Positions 39,501-47,095 of a stretch of DNA of 47,095 nt are shown here, one piece after another (position 1 is the first letter of the stretch; every line of letters begins with the position of its first letter). The stretch is from Bacteroidales bacterium (GTDB lineage Bacteria > Bacteroidota > Bacteroidia > Bacteroidales > F082), in contig JAUYGX010000130.1 in NCBI GenBank assembly GCA_030690365.1, positions 1 through 47,095 on the forward strand. The letters are read 5' to 3'. Both the position numbers and the translations under genes were made by a program. The notes below the pieces were generated by a model that was not told where the DNA came from, did not search any database, and worked only from the letters and a program-made list of their open reading frames with translations.

Positions 39501-40953
39501 AATAATCGCCTTTGGCAATCTGATGTGCCTGATCGACCACCGAACGCAGACTTTCGATCATCTGATTGATGGAAAGACCAAGCACATCATCCTTGCTGCG
39601 GATTTCAACCTTTTCGCTGTAATCGCCTTTGGCCATCAGTCTGGCCACATTGGCGTATGAGGTCAGCGAATTCACCAACCTGTCGAAGGTGTTGCGCATG
39701 TCGCCCACTTCATTTTTCGGTGCTTTGATGGATTTGCCCTCGAGTTTTCCAATGGCCACTTCTTTTCCCCACGACGACAGCTGTTTAATCGGATTTACAA
39801 ACCAACGGGTAACCAGAAGCGCAATGAGCAGAACTACCAGAACGGTCAATATAAGCGATACTTTGGCGATGTCCGAAAGGTTACGCGCATTGGCAAAGGC
39901 TTCTTCGTGCTCAATTTCTTCTACCAGCGCCCAATGAACGCCATAGGGTTCAAGCATATCAATGTTCCGATAGATGCCCAAAACATATTTTCCCTGGTTA
40001 TCGGAGTTGTAATTAGAAACTTTTTCTTCATCTATTTCCTTGGTACGCAGGTATTTTGCATCGCTGCGGTGCAGGAGGAAGTCTTTCCACGCACGTGTTT
40101 TATCATTTTCAACTTTTTTATTCAGGATTTCAGATCCATCCCCAAAACGGGTGGCCGATCGCAGGTAGAAATCTGAACCAATCAGATAGGCTTGGCCGGT
40201 TTCGCCATATCCGGCTTCCTGCTGAATCATTTTGTTGATGCCATCCATGGTGATCTGCAAAGCCAACACGCCGAATTCTTTTCCATCGCTGTTTTTGACA
40301 TCCACGGTAAAAAATCCTGAAACAGCCTGATAGCTTGATTTAAACTCTTCCAGGTCGCTGAACAGGATTTCTCCTGTTTCGGCAGTTTTATGAACTGTTT
40401 TGCTTAATAAACTGGTTGCCAGATCTCCATCGTAAATGTTCCTCCCTAAGATATTTTCGTTTTTCACCGAAAACAGTACGTTGCCTGAATTGTCGATGTA
40501 GAGAATGTTATATAAATTGTTTTCTTTCAGGGGCTTTTTAAATTCGTTGTGCAACATGTTGGAGATATCCATTGCAATGGGAGTTTTAACAAACTCCGAA
40601 GCAGGGAGGCCGCTTTTTTTGAACTGATCTTCCAGTTCCTGAAAAACCTGAAGCCTCGAAGGCGAAGAACTGGTGATTTCAAGCAGGTCGACTGCACTTA
40701 TAAAGTAGGTATTAATGTACTTCAGCCTGAGTTGCGAGTTGGAACTGATGGTTTTGTCACCAACAATGGTAAGGCCCTGATAGGCAACCAGATAATTTAT
40801 GTAACTCACCATCACCAGGGGAACCAGCGAAATAGCTAAAAACCAAATCAACAGCGATTTTCCCACACCGATGTACTTCCACGAAGCTATTGAATATTTG
40901 AGCTTTTCCCAGGCGGAGGATTCGTTATAATTTACAAAATCGTTTTTTTTCAT
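36568..40953 (-). CDS. Hybrid histidine kinase: Cache-HAMP-GAF-HisKA-HATPase-3 receivers
   Basis: 1461-residue sensor. Transmembrane helix 33-57, an extracytoplasmic Cache-like domain (about 60-355), helix 363-384, HAMP repeats (about 385-510), GAF (about 535-680), a coiled coil 685-775 with EELRQANEELQEQTNALK and EELRVTNEELEERTRAL, HisKA with His 787 (MSHELRTPLN), HATPase (NLFSNAIKF, DSGIGIP, GGTGLGLSI), then three receivers with Asp 1124, Asp 1246 and Asp 1393. The third receiver matches the DDDMRNVFAI / IMMPEMDGYEAM type common in hybrid kinases. The coil resembles those seen with CheR/CheB fusions, so it could be a methylation target. Upstream of cheR, downstream of hybrid kinase 2. Confidence 0.95.
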   Translation of the reverse strand: MKKNDFVNYNESSAWEKLKYSIASWKYIGVGKSLLIWFLAISLVPLVMVSYINYLVAYQGLTIVGDKTISSNSQLRLKYINTYFISAVDLLEITSSSPSRLQVFQELEDQFKKSGLPASEFVKTPIAMDISNMLHNEFKKPLKENNLYNILYIDNSGNVLFSVKNENILGRNIYDGDLATSLLSKTVHKTAETGEILFSDLEEFKSSYQAVSGFFTVDVKNSDGKEFGVLALQITMDGINKMIQQEAGYGETGQAYLIGSDFYLRSATRFGDGSEILNKKVENDKTRAWKDFLLHRSDAKYLRTKEIDEEKVSNYNSDNQGKYVLGIYRNIDMLEPYGVHWALVEEIEHEEAFANARNLSDIAKVSLILTVLVVLLIALLVTRWFVNPIKQLSSWGKEVAIGKLEGKSIKAPKNEVGDMRNTFDRLVNSLTSYANVARLMAKGDYSEKVEIRSKDDVLGLSINQMIESLRSVVDQAHQIAKGDYSAVITPRSENDTLGKALYKMTETLRENSIGIQRENWFKTGINKLDSELKGHQSMESLTQSIINFFCKYLDAQIGLCYLYEHDELKLSASYALKETDKKRVLALKPGEGIVGQAFIEKKRIVISDQNEVNTPVFNYGVGETILRYFVVVPFTRNDESVGVIQLGMINKPTDDHLRFIDLAVNDTTLSILTLQSHLRVLELLTRTQEQAHELEVQQEELRQANEELQEQTNALKVSEEHLQEQQEELRVTNEELEERTRALEIQRDAIRKKNVELESARKDIELKAKDLEQASTYKSEFLANMSHELRTPLNSIIVLSQLLAENRKTHLDDKELQFSQTIHSSGNDLLNLINDILDLSKVESGKVEVNLEACYLSDLEVFVSDSFKEVMKTKGLELGLKLDKSLPESITTDVQRVQQIIKNLFSNAIKFTEKGKISLVIGKPEKSIKLNNPLLKPNNTVSISVQDSGIGIPKDKQELIFEAFKQADGTTSRRYGGTGLGLSISKNFARLLGGEMQLTSEEGKGSAFTLYLPFELVISENDENVEVFQKEEDTPADEDISSDELHENQPLDDGAKTRMQQVNDDRNTLFGKDRLVLIIEDDENFASVLLSLAHDHQFKGLIALDGETGLYLADYHTPSAIILDIGLPGMDGYEVMKKLKINPKTRHIPVHFISASDRNMAALKMGAIGFLTKPAVKEDIDSVFNKIEVLISKPVKKLLVVEDEEIMRKSIINLMKGDNIDITDVPSGKKAIELLKSETFDCMILDLGLEDMTGFELLDIIHESQLAPNLPIVIYTGRELTKDENDLLLGHSQTIILKGAHSFERLLAETTLFLHQVESKLPQKKKDMIEAFHGKDNVLEDKTILVVDDDMRNVFAITSLLESYKAKVVIGKNGREGIEKLNSTPNVDLILMDIMMPEMDGYEAMKEIRKDKKYKKLPIIALTAKAMKEDRDKCLAAGANEYLSKPVEKDKLISLLRVWLY

Positions 40954-40982
40954 GTGCTATGGTTGGAATAGGCATGAGTTAA

Positions 40983-43004
40983 TTAAAACTGCTTTGCATA
41001 CTTGGTTACTGTGGCATACAACTCGTTGGGACTGATGGGTTTTGAGATGTAAGAGTCCATGCCGGCATCCAGGCATTTTTCCTTGTCGCCAACCATGGCA
41101 AAGGCAGTCATGGCCACAATTGGCACATGTTCACCGTTGCTCTGTTCAAATTCCCTGATTTTTTCAGTAGCCGTGTACCCATCCATTTCGGGCATTTGAA
41201 CATCCATCAGAATCACATTAAAACTTTTGGGGTTATTCAAATAACTGTTGACGGCTTCTTTTCCGTTTTCAACAGAAGTAACCTTCCAGCCTTTTTTAGC
41301 AAGAAGCTGATTTACGATTTTACGGTTAATAATCTGATCTTCAGCTACCAAAATATGAATAGATTCGTTGGAGGTACTTTTGTTTTCAAATTCCTGTTCT
41401 TTTCTTTCTTTGATGATTCTTGCAGGACCAAACTTCTTCTCAAACAACGCCATCACCTTTGTTTGTAAAACCGGCTTGGTGATGAAATCATATTTTTCAG
41501 TTTTTCTCAGTTTATCCACCTGGATAGAAGCCTTTACTTTGGAAAGAAATACCAGTTCAAGATTTTTGCCAGGGAAAGTACTGGTAAGCTTTTCTGCAAT
41601 CTGGTCACCAGTAAGTTTTCCAAGGTCGAAATCGATAAATATGACTGTATACTCATTTTTTTCAATTAATGGAATGGCTTCTTCTAAGGATTGGACATAG
41701 GTGTTGCGAACACTACAGCCATCAAAAATTTTGCACAACGCTTTACCGGCCTGGATATGATCGTCAATGATAAGAACATGTTGCTTTTCAAGCGGTGGGT
41801 TTAACTTGGTATGCAAACAATTTTCTTCATTTACACCCATAATCATGTTAAGTGTGAATTTGAAAATGCTTCCTTTGCCTTTTTCGCTCTCGGCAACAAT
41901 TCGCCCACCCATTAACGAAACCAGTTTTTGCGAAATGTTTAATCCCAGACCTGTGCCACCGTGTGTGCGGGTGGTAGAAAGTTCGGCCTGGCTATATGTT
42001 TTAAACAATTGCGACATGGCTTCCTCGCTGATTCCGACACCAGTATCACCCACGCTAAATTCCAATCGCAATTGTTCCTCAATATTGGCAATGAGTTTGA
42101 TGTTTAGCCAAACGGTACCTTCTTTGGTGAATTTTACCGCGTTATTTAAAAGGTTTAACAAAATCTGACGTAGTCGGAGCGGGTCGCCAATGATGATGTC
42201 CGGTATGTCGTTGTCGATGTCGCAGATAAGCTCATTGTTTTCTTCCAGCGCTTTGATGCTGATGGTGTGAAAGATTTTTTCGACCATGTCGCGCAGGCTG
42301 AATTCAATCTCTTCAAGCTCAAGTTTGTCGGCTTCTACTTTTGAAATATCCAAAATGTCATTGATGATATCAAGCAAAGTCTCTCCTGAATTTTTAATAT
42401 CGTCGAGACGTTCTTTTTGAAGTGCACTCAAATCATCATCCATCAAACCCAGATCGGCCATGCCAATAATCCCGTTGAGTGGGGTGCGGATTTCATGGCT
42501 CATGGAGGCCAGAAACATACTTTTTGTCATGGTAGCCTGCTCGGCTTGGCCTTTGGCAGACTTAAGCTCCTCAACAGTTTTTTCAAGCTTTCGGGTGGTT
42601 TCTTCCAATGCCTGTCGGTATCTGAAAAAGTCGACAAACGCCTTAATTTTATTTTTCAGGATTTCAAGATCCAGCGGTTTATACAGATAATCTACTGCCC
42701 CCGATTGGTATCCCTGAAATATATGCTTGCGCTGTTTGTTGATGGCTGTGACAAAAATAATGGGGACATGTTTTGTGCGTTCGTTGGCCCGCATAATTTC
42801 AGCCGTTTCAAAACCGTCCATTCCCGGCATTTGAACATCCAGTAGCACCAGTGCAAAGTTATGTTCAAGCAAAAGACCCAGAGCTTCGTTGCCCGAACCG
42901 GCTTTATAGATGATGAGCTCAGGACTTTCAAGTATGCCCTCGAGGGTAATCAGGTTCTCAGGTCGATCGTCAACCAATAGAATCTTAAACTGACTTTGCT
43001 CCAT
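40983..43004 (-). CDS. Soluble hybrid histidine kinase: REC-HisKA-HATPase-REC-REC
   Basis: 673-residue cytoplasmic kinase without transmembrane segments. Order: receiver 1 (about 5-125, Asp 56 in [15 protein letters not shown]), a short coiled coil (about 130-165), HisKA with His 170 ([20 protein letters not shown]), HATPase ([26 protein letters not shown]), receiver 2 (about 407-525, Asp 458 in [10 protein letters not shown], a diverged form), receiver 3 (about 548-670, Asp 601 in [12 protein letters not shown]). An N-terminal receiver means it can itself be an output of an upstream kinase. It is first in the four-gene signalling run, with a promoter at 43047-43054, and 29 bp before hybrid kinase 1. 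Confidence 0.95.
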   Translation of the reverse strand: MEQSQFKILLVDDRPENLITLEGILESPELIIYKAGSGNEALGLLLEHNFALVLLDVQMPGMDGFETAEIMRANERTKHVPIIFVTAINKQRKHIFQGYQSGAVDYLYKPLDLEILKNKIKAFVDFFRYRQALEETTRKLEKTVEELKSAKGQAEQATMTKSMFLASMSHEIRTPLNGIIGMADLGLMDDDLSALQKERLDDIKNSGETLLDIINDILDISKVEADKLELEEIEFSLRDMVEKIFHTISIKALEENNELICDIDNDIPDIIIGDPLRLRQILLNLLNNAVKFTKEGTVWLNIKLIANIEEQLRLEFSVGDTGVGISEEAMSQLFKTYSQAELSTTRTHGGTGLGLNISQKLVSLMGGRIVAESEKGKGSIFKFTLNMIMGVNEENCLHTKLNPPLEKQHVLIIDDHIQAGKALCKIFDGCSVRNTYVQSLEEAIPLIEKNEYTVIFIDFDLGKLTGDQIAEKLTSTFPGKNLELVFLSKVKASIQVDKLRKTEKYDFITKPVLQTKVMALFEKKFGPARIIKERKEQEFENKSTSNESIHILVAEDQIINRKIVNQLLAKKGWKVTSVENGKEAVNSYLNNPKSFNVILMDVQMPEMDGYTATEKIREFEQSNGEHVPIVAMTAFAMVGDKEKCLDAGMDSYISKPISPNELYATVTKYAKQF

Positions 43005-43046
43005 AAAAAAAGATTAGTGAAGATGAGTTATCAAATTACAGACAAG

Positions 43047-43054
43047 CAAAAATA
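43047..43054 (-). promoter_or_regulatory. Predicted -7 element (TATTTTTG) for the signalling island
   Basis: Consensus TAnnTTTG on the minus strand, 42 bases before the start at 43004. A TTTG at about 24 bases further upstream is a possible -33 box, slightly beyond usual spacing. Confidence 0.55.
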
Positions 43055-43135
43055 GTTTTTTTTAAAGACAATTGAAACCAAATGCGGGCAAAATCTTACC
43101 ATGAGCTTCATAGTGTCGAAATCGCTTGGTATGAC

Positions 43136-45997
43136 CTATGTCCGGTTGCAAATTTGTTTGTAATCGCAAAAGGTACATAAGTCTTTGTTTTCGGTTTGGC
43201 AGAAGGATTGGTTTTTGTCCAACATGTTTTCTATCAGCTGTATCAGGTTTGTCTTGAATTCCACAAGCGCCTCCATGGAGGATGAAAAAGTGTCGGGGAA
43301 CTGGGGCGAAATAAATCCCTGGGTATGATTTCTCAGGCTGATGTTGCCGGCAGTTACCGGTTTCCCCGGATGGGCATCACTGTACATCAAGGCATATTGC
43401 ATCAACTGAAAAGCTTTTGGAAAGTCGGGGCTATTGGTTAATAATTCGATCTCCTTTATTTTCAGGTCGTTTGGCGTAACGCTCCCGGTTTTATAGTCGA
43501 TAATTCTTACCTCACCGCTACTTTGGGTCATGTCGATTCGGTCAATTTTTCCTTCGAGGCGAACCTGGCCCGGAGCTGTGTCCACAGTCGTTGATAAAGT
43601 TTGTTCCACCCCAAGTAACAGGCGGGGTTCTGTTTCGAGTAAAATACAATCGTTCAGGATGGTTTGTCGAATCATTTTTTTGGTTACCTGCATCATGAGC
43701 AGGTTTTTTCCCCGCAAGGGGGATTTGCCCTTATAAAGTTTGCGGTATTCGTCTTCGATAAGTCTGTTTATGTCGCTTAACCTGAGGCGCAACGTGGCCG
43801 GATCGATGGGTTTGTTCACCAAAGGCAGATAAATTTGTTCTAAAACGCCATGAACGATGGTGCCAAAAGTGTTGCTTTCCATGGATTGCTCCACGGTTTC
43901 GGGAGGATAAATTTTCAGGATATACCTGAAATAAAACCGCAACGGACACTGAATAAAGGAGCTCAAAGCCGAAGGAGACAACCCTTTTGCAGCCACTTCA
44001 AACAGTTTGTTCATCACATCCTCACTTTTTTTAACCTCTATGCTGTGGTGGTGGTGTTCGGTTGTCACCGGAAGCGACAATTGATGCGATTTAAAGGTGA
44101 TTTGGGGATTTAACGGCACCAGCTCGTTCTCAACCTGTAGCAAAAAACGGCTTACTTCGTTGGATCCCAATCCTGATTTTCCTGAATTGTAAACGAAGGT
44201 GGCTTTTTTGGTACGCTGAAGCAATCTGTAAAAGTGATAGGATGTTACATCCTGGCTGTCGTGGGGGAGGGGCAAGTTAAATTGATGCCTGATGTCAAAT
44301 GGGATAAACGACTCCGACTGACTGTTTGCCGGAAGGGTTCCTTCGTTGGCTGACAGTACCAGGATTTTTTCAAAATCAAGGTTCCGCGTTTCGAGTAAGC
44401 CCATCACCTGAATGCCTTCCAATGGCTGACCCGACAAATGCACCTGGGTAGATCTGATAAACTGCAAGAGTACCTTGTGGGCCGCCTTCAGGCTGACGGC
44501 TTCTCTGTGGAGTTCGATGCGCCGTTTTAGGGTGTTTGAAACCCGGATGGCTTGTAGCAACTGATGTTGCTCCAGTGAAGAAGCTGGTTTTTGCACCCGG
44601 AGAATCGCATGATATTCGGTCAGTAATACATGGTATTTGTTCATAAATTCGATTCCGGAGCACCTGGAAATCAGCCCCCGCAACTGGTCAACGGCTTTCG
44701 CCGAAGTGCCACCAAACAGGTTTTGAAATTCGCTGTGCGTTATTGAGTTGAGGTTGTCGGTATTTAAGGTATGAATCAAATTGGCTGTAAAACCGGGTTG
44801 CTGGTGGTTGAGTACAGACTGAACTACGCAATTTTGGATGAAGTCCACGAGGTGTAGCGACAATATCTCCTCCTGGTTCTGGTCAGGCTGGTTGAGTAAT
44901 TTTATCCATTGTTGCAACAGCAGTTCATACGGACTGTTTTTCAAGGGATAACCCATGGTGATATTGTATTTTTTCTCGTCTCCGTTGCGATCAAAAACAG
45001 GTGGTAATGTGTTCAGGAGCGGTACCAGTAGTTCTTCATCGGTAAGTACAATGGCTATTTTTTTTAACTCATCTTCAAATAGGGTAATTTCTTCGGTTTG
45101 AATTGATTCGATTTGATTTTTTATCCATTCACCTGCAAATTTTGTCTGCGCAATTTCTCCCTGAATACCAACTACATCAATTGTTTTTTGATCAGTGGTG
45201 AGCAGATTGTCGATGACCTCAGGTTTGGGCAGGTGGAGTTGATTTATGAAATGTTGGATAAACCGACCTGGATCAGGATTGGCAGCCGGTTGTGCCGATG
45301 GACTGTAATAGTAACTGTCTACATCCCAAATAAAAGTGACGTCGAAAGATTCATTCAGCTTTTTAAAGAGTGCTGTTTCGGCCGGAGAAAGTGCATTCAT
45401 ACCTGCCACCACAAAATGTTTCCACGACCAATTATTTTTCAGCTCATCGAAGTTTTCGGCCAGGTATCGATAGATGAGTCCGGGATAGCCCAGCTTTTTT
45501 TCCAAAAGTCCCGAACGCAGCTGCTGGTAATAGTCCCACAACGATCGGTAGAAATTCAGGTAGTTAAGTTGCATTTCTGTTAAAGGGCTTCCATCCAGGT
45601 TCCATTCCTGAATGGCCTTGTTGGCCGACAGGTGGTGGAAAAGCTTTTCGGCATCGGCCAGGTTCAGGTCCACATCATTAAAATCAGAAATCATGACCGG
45701 CGACCACGCCAGGAAATCTTCCAGCGACCGCTGACTTTTTCCGGCAATTTTTTGGTGAATAAAATACAGATCAAGAGCCAGTTTAAAGGGGTCAGCATTG
45801 GTAAATCCAGTTGCACGTTGAAAAAACGAATCGGATGAAAAGAATTCGGGTAGCCAAAAGTGTTGGTTTAGCTCATGCTTTATGATGTCCTTGAGAAAAA
45901 GTGCTGACCGCTTGTTGGGTACAATCACGGCCGTTTCGGCAGAGGCTTCTTTAAGGCTGATAATCTTTTGTGCTACCCGTTCAAGGAATTTTGTCAT
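43136..45997 (-). CDS. AddB-like PD-(D/E)XK nuclease
   Basis: 953-residue RecB/AddB-related protein. The N-terminal helicase-like part begins TAVIVPNKRSALFLKDIIKH and has no Walker A (GxGKT) motif, so ATPase activity is not expected from it. Residues about 680-953 form the RecB-type nuclease: GKIDRID (816-822), IIDYKTG with Asp 834 and Lys 836, QLMQYALMY, and the iron-sulfur cysteines C684 (FIQCPLRFYF) and C941, C944, C950 (LCTFCDYKQICNRT). It likely resects DNA ends with an AddA partner encoded elsewhere. Its start overlaps the nucleotidyltransferase stop by 4 bp (ATGA). Confidence 0.88.
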   Translation of the reverse strand: MTKFLERVAQKIISLKEASAETAVIVPNKRSALFLKDIIKHELNQHFWLPEFFSSDSFFQRATGFTNADPFKLALDLYFIHQKIAGKSQRSLEDFLAWSPVMISDFNDVDLNLADAEKLFHHLSANKAIQEWNLDGSPLTEMQLNYLNFYRSLWDYYQQLRSGLLEKKLGYPGLIYRYLAENFDELKNNWSWKHFVVAGMNALSPAETALFKKLNESFDVTFIWDVDSYYYSPSAQPAANPDPGRFIQHFINQLHLPKPEVIDNLLTTDQKTIDVVGIQGEIAQTKFAGEWIKNQIESIQTEEITLFEDELKKIAIVLTDEELLVPLLNTLPPVFDRNGDEKKYNITMGYPLKNSPYELLLQQWIKLLNQPDQNQEEILSLHLVDFIQNCVVQSVLNHQQPGFTANLIHTLNTDNLNSITHSEFQNLFGGTSAKAVDQLRGLISRCSGIEFMNKYHVLLTEYHAILRVQKPASSLEQHQLLQAIRVSNTLKRRIELHREAVSLKAAHKVLLQFIRSTQVHLSGQPLEGIQVMGLLETRNLDFEKILVLSANEGTLPANSQSESFIPFDIRHQFNLPLPHDSQDVTSYHFYRLLQRTKKATFVYNSGKSGLGSNEVSRFLLQVENELVPLNPQITFKSHQLSLPVTTEHHHHSIEVKKSEDVMNKLFEVAAKGLSPSALSSFIQCPLRFYFRYILKIYPPETVEQSMESNTFGTIVHGVLEQIYLPLVNKPIDPATLRLRLSDINRLIEDEYRKLYKGKSPLRGKNLLMMQVTKKMIRQTILNDCILLETEPRLLLGVEQTLSTTVDTAPGQVRLEGKIDRIDMTQSSGEVRIIDYKTGSVTPNDLKIKEIELLTNSPDFPKAFQLMQYALMYSDAHPGKPVTAGNISLRNHTQGFISPQFPDTFSSSMEALVEFKTNLIQLIENMLDKNQSFCQTENKDLCTFCDYKQICNRT

Positions 45998-46731
45998 AAT
46001 GGATTCATTTTTAGAAATTCTTCTGCAAAAGCTATTTTTTCAGGTGTACCCAGATCGAACCACTGTACTGTATTGTTCTCAAAACCAATTATTTTGTGCC
46101 TGCTTGCCATGGATAGCCAGGCATCGATAATGGAAAATTTTCCCGTAAATGGGATTTCTTTCACAAAATGCGGCATGGTAATCCACACTCCGTTGAAGGC
46201 GAGTGGTTTGTAATTGAGTTTCTCTCTGTTCACCCATTTAAAGTTGTTCGTTTTTAAATTGGCCCACCCGGTTAATAGCTTGTCATCATCAAATAACAAT
46301 GCCCGCGATGAAGCCCTGTTACTTATATATAAGGTGGCTTCTGCCTGTTGATGAACATGAAATTGCAGGAGGTCATTTAGGTTCAGATTGGTCAGGATGT
46401 CGGCATTGTGGATGAGAATGGGTTGGTCTCCGGTGAAAAAATCCATTGCTTTCACCAGCGCACCTCCGGTATCTAACAATTGGTCCGATTCATCGCTGAA
46501 AGTGATTTCCATGCCAAAATCCCCCTGTTTTCTAACTTCCTCCATGATCTGCCGGGCATGGTGATGCACATTGATCACAACCTGCTCAATTCCTGCCTTT
46601 TTCATTTTTTTCAAAAGACGAAACAGCATTGGCTCACCACCAATTTCAACCAGTGCCTTGGGCTTGTTGAGTGTAACGTCTCCCAACCGGGTGCCCAGGC
46701 CTGCCGCAAGTATCATCGCCTTTTTAATCAT
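45994..46731 (-). CDS. Sugar-1-phosphate nucleotidyltransferase, MurU-like
   Basis: 245-residue NTP_transferase protein. The N-terminus AMILAAGLGTRLGDVTLNKP, then KALVEIGGEPML, is the nucleotidyl-transfer signature; DTGGALVKA and ILIHNADILTNL are next, with Asp in NADI as a metal ligand, and VQWFDLGTPEKI near the end. It is close to MurU, the MurNAc-1-phosphate uridylyltransferase of cell-wall recycling. The neighbour encodes a RapZ C-terminal domain, often found beside or fused to an AmgK-like sugar kinase in this phylum, which would fit that pathway. It overlaps the upstream gene by 8 bp and addB-like by 4 bp. Confidence 0.88.
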   Translation of the reverse strand: MIKKAMILAAGLGTRLGDVTLNKPKALVEIGGEPMLFRLLKKMKKAGIEQVVINVHHHARQIMEEVRKQGDFGMEITFSDESDQLLDTGGALVKAMDFFTGDQPILIHNADILTNLNLNDLLQFHVHQQAEATLYISNRASSRALLFDDDKLLTGWANLKTNNFKWVNREKLNYKPLAFNGVWITMPHFVKEIPFTGKFSIIDAWLSMASRHKIIGFENNTVQWFDLGTPEKIAFAEEFLKMNPL

Positions 46732-47095
46732 GATGCTGACTATTTATTTCAAGATGCTGCAACAAAATTTTTACTTGTGGAAATTGTTTGCGAAGATGCT
46801 GCTGAAGCTGAACGGCACTAAAAACCGACCGATGTCGTCCGCCGGTGCATCCAAAACTCACCTGCAAGTTTTTAAAATCCCGGTCCAGGTAGTTCTTTAT
46901 TGATAAGTCGACCAGGGCGAAAGCGTTTTTGAGGAACACTTTTGTGGTAGGTTGGGCGTTCATGTATTCCACAATGGGCAGGTCTTCACCGGTCAGGTCG
47001 CGCAAATTGCTTATCCTGTGTGGATTGGGCAATCCACGGCAATCGAACACAAAACCGCCACCGTTTCCGGTCAAATCAACGGGAATGCCCTTTTT
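46724..47095 (-). CDS. RapZ C-terminal domain protein (5' end cut by window)
   Basis: The frame is open to the window edge, so only the C-terminal part (about 123 residues) is seen. It begins KGIPVDLTGNGGGFVFDCRG and has LPNPHRISNLRDLTGEDLPI, the signature SFGCTGGRHRSVFSAVQLQQ, and ends with HLEINSQHHD, all of the RapZ C-terminal domain (RNA- or nucleotide-binding in E. coli RapZ). In Bacteroidota this domain often follows an aminoglycoside-phosphotransferase-like kinase; the missing N-terminus could be such a kinase. Overlaps the nucleotidyltransferase start by 8 bp. Confidence 0.88.
   Translation of the reverse strand, partial: KKGIPVDLTGNGGGFVFDCRGLPNPHRISNLRDLTGEDLPIVEYMNAQPTTKVFLKNAFALVDLSIKNYLDRDFKNLQVSFGCTGGRHRSVFSAVQLQQHLRKQFPQVKILLQHLEINSQHHD

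Overview
The window looks like a chromosomal segment of a member of the Bacteroidota, probably a marine or environmental relative of the Bacteroidales/Cytophagales. Support comes from family content (a gliding-motility/T9SS-type C-terminal domain protein, a BatA N-terminal domain protein, DUF4268, a YbbR protein next to coaE, a RapZ C-terminal domain next to a MurU-like nucleotidyltransferase), from near absence of Shine-Dalgarno sequences, and from repeated TAnnTTTG -7 promoter elements. No rRNA, tRNA, prophage, insertion sequence or CRISPR array was seen.

Left part (1-9180): the end of ychF; a repeat-rich segment carrying a small GIY-YIG nuclease gene between two near-identical 93-bp direct repeats, followed by 49-bp tandem arrays that run up to the 3' end of clpB; a divergent CoA-binding protein gene; then a forward cluster with a CHU_C surface protein, a DUF1573 lipoprotein, yajC, ybbR-like and coaE.

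Middle (9180-29980): a REP-like hairpin region, a LruC-domain lipoprotein, a Tudor-like protein with aroK, DUF4268 with rlmD, a LOG-family protein, lytic transglycosylase overlapping uvrA, rfbC, a 720-bp hairpin graveyard, radC, rpsT, an operon of an FNR-like reductase with two radical-SAM tRNA methylthiotransferases, then envelope proteins (porin-like barrel, NlpC/P60 hydrolase, secreted proteins).

Right part (29980-47095), almost all on the minus strand: parC, a BatA-domain membrane protein, a four-gene signalling island (two multi-receiver hybrid histidine kinases, CheR, stand-alone CheB, with no receptor, CheA or CheW), an AddB-like nuclease, and a MurU-like nucleotidyltransferase overlapping a RapZ C-terminal domain protein cut by the window edge.

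Most genes are housekeeping. The places most worth a second look are the GIY-YIG/direct-repeat cassette with its tandem arrays, the CheR-CheB-hybrid kinase island, and the reductase-MiaB-MtaB operon with an atypical MiaB. All functions are read from sequence motifs by eye; no database search was run.
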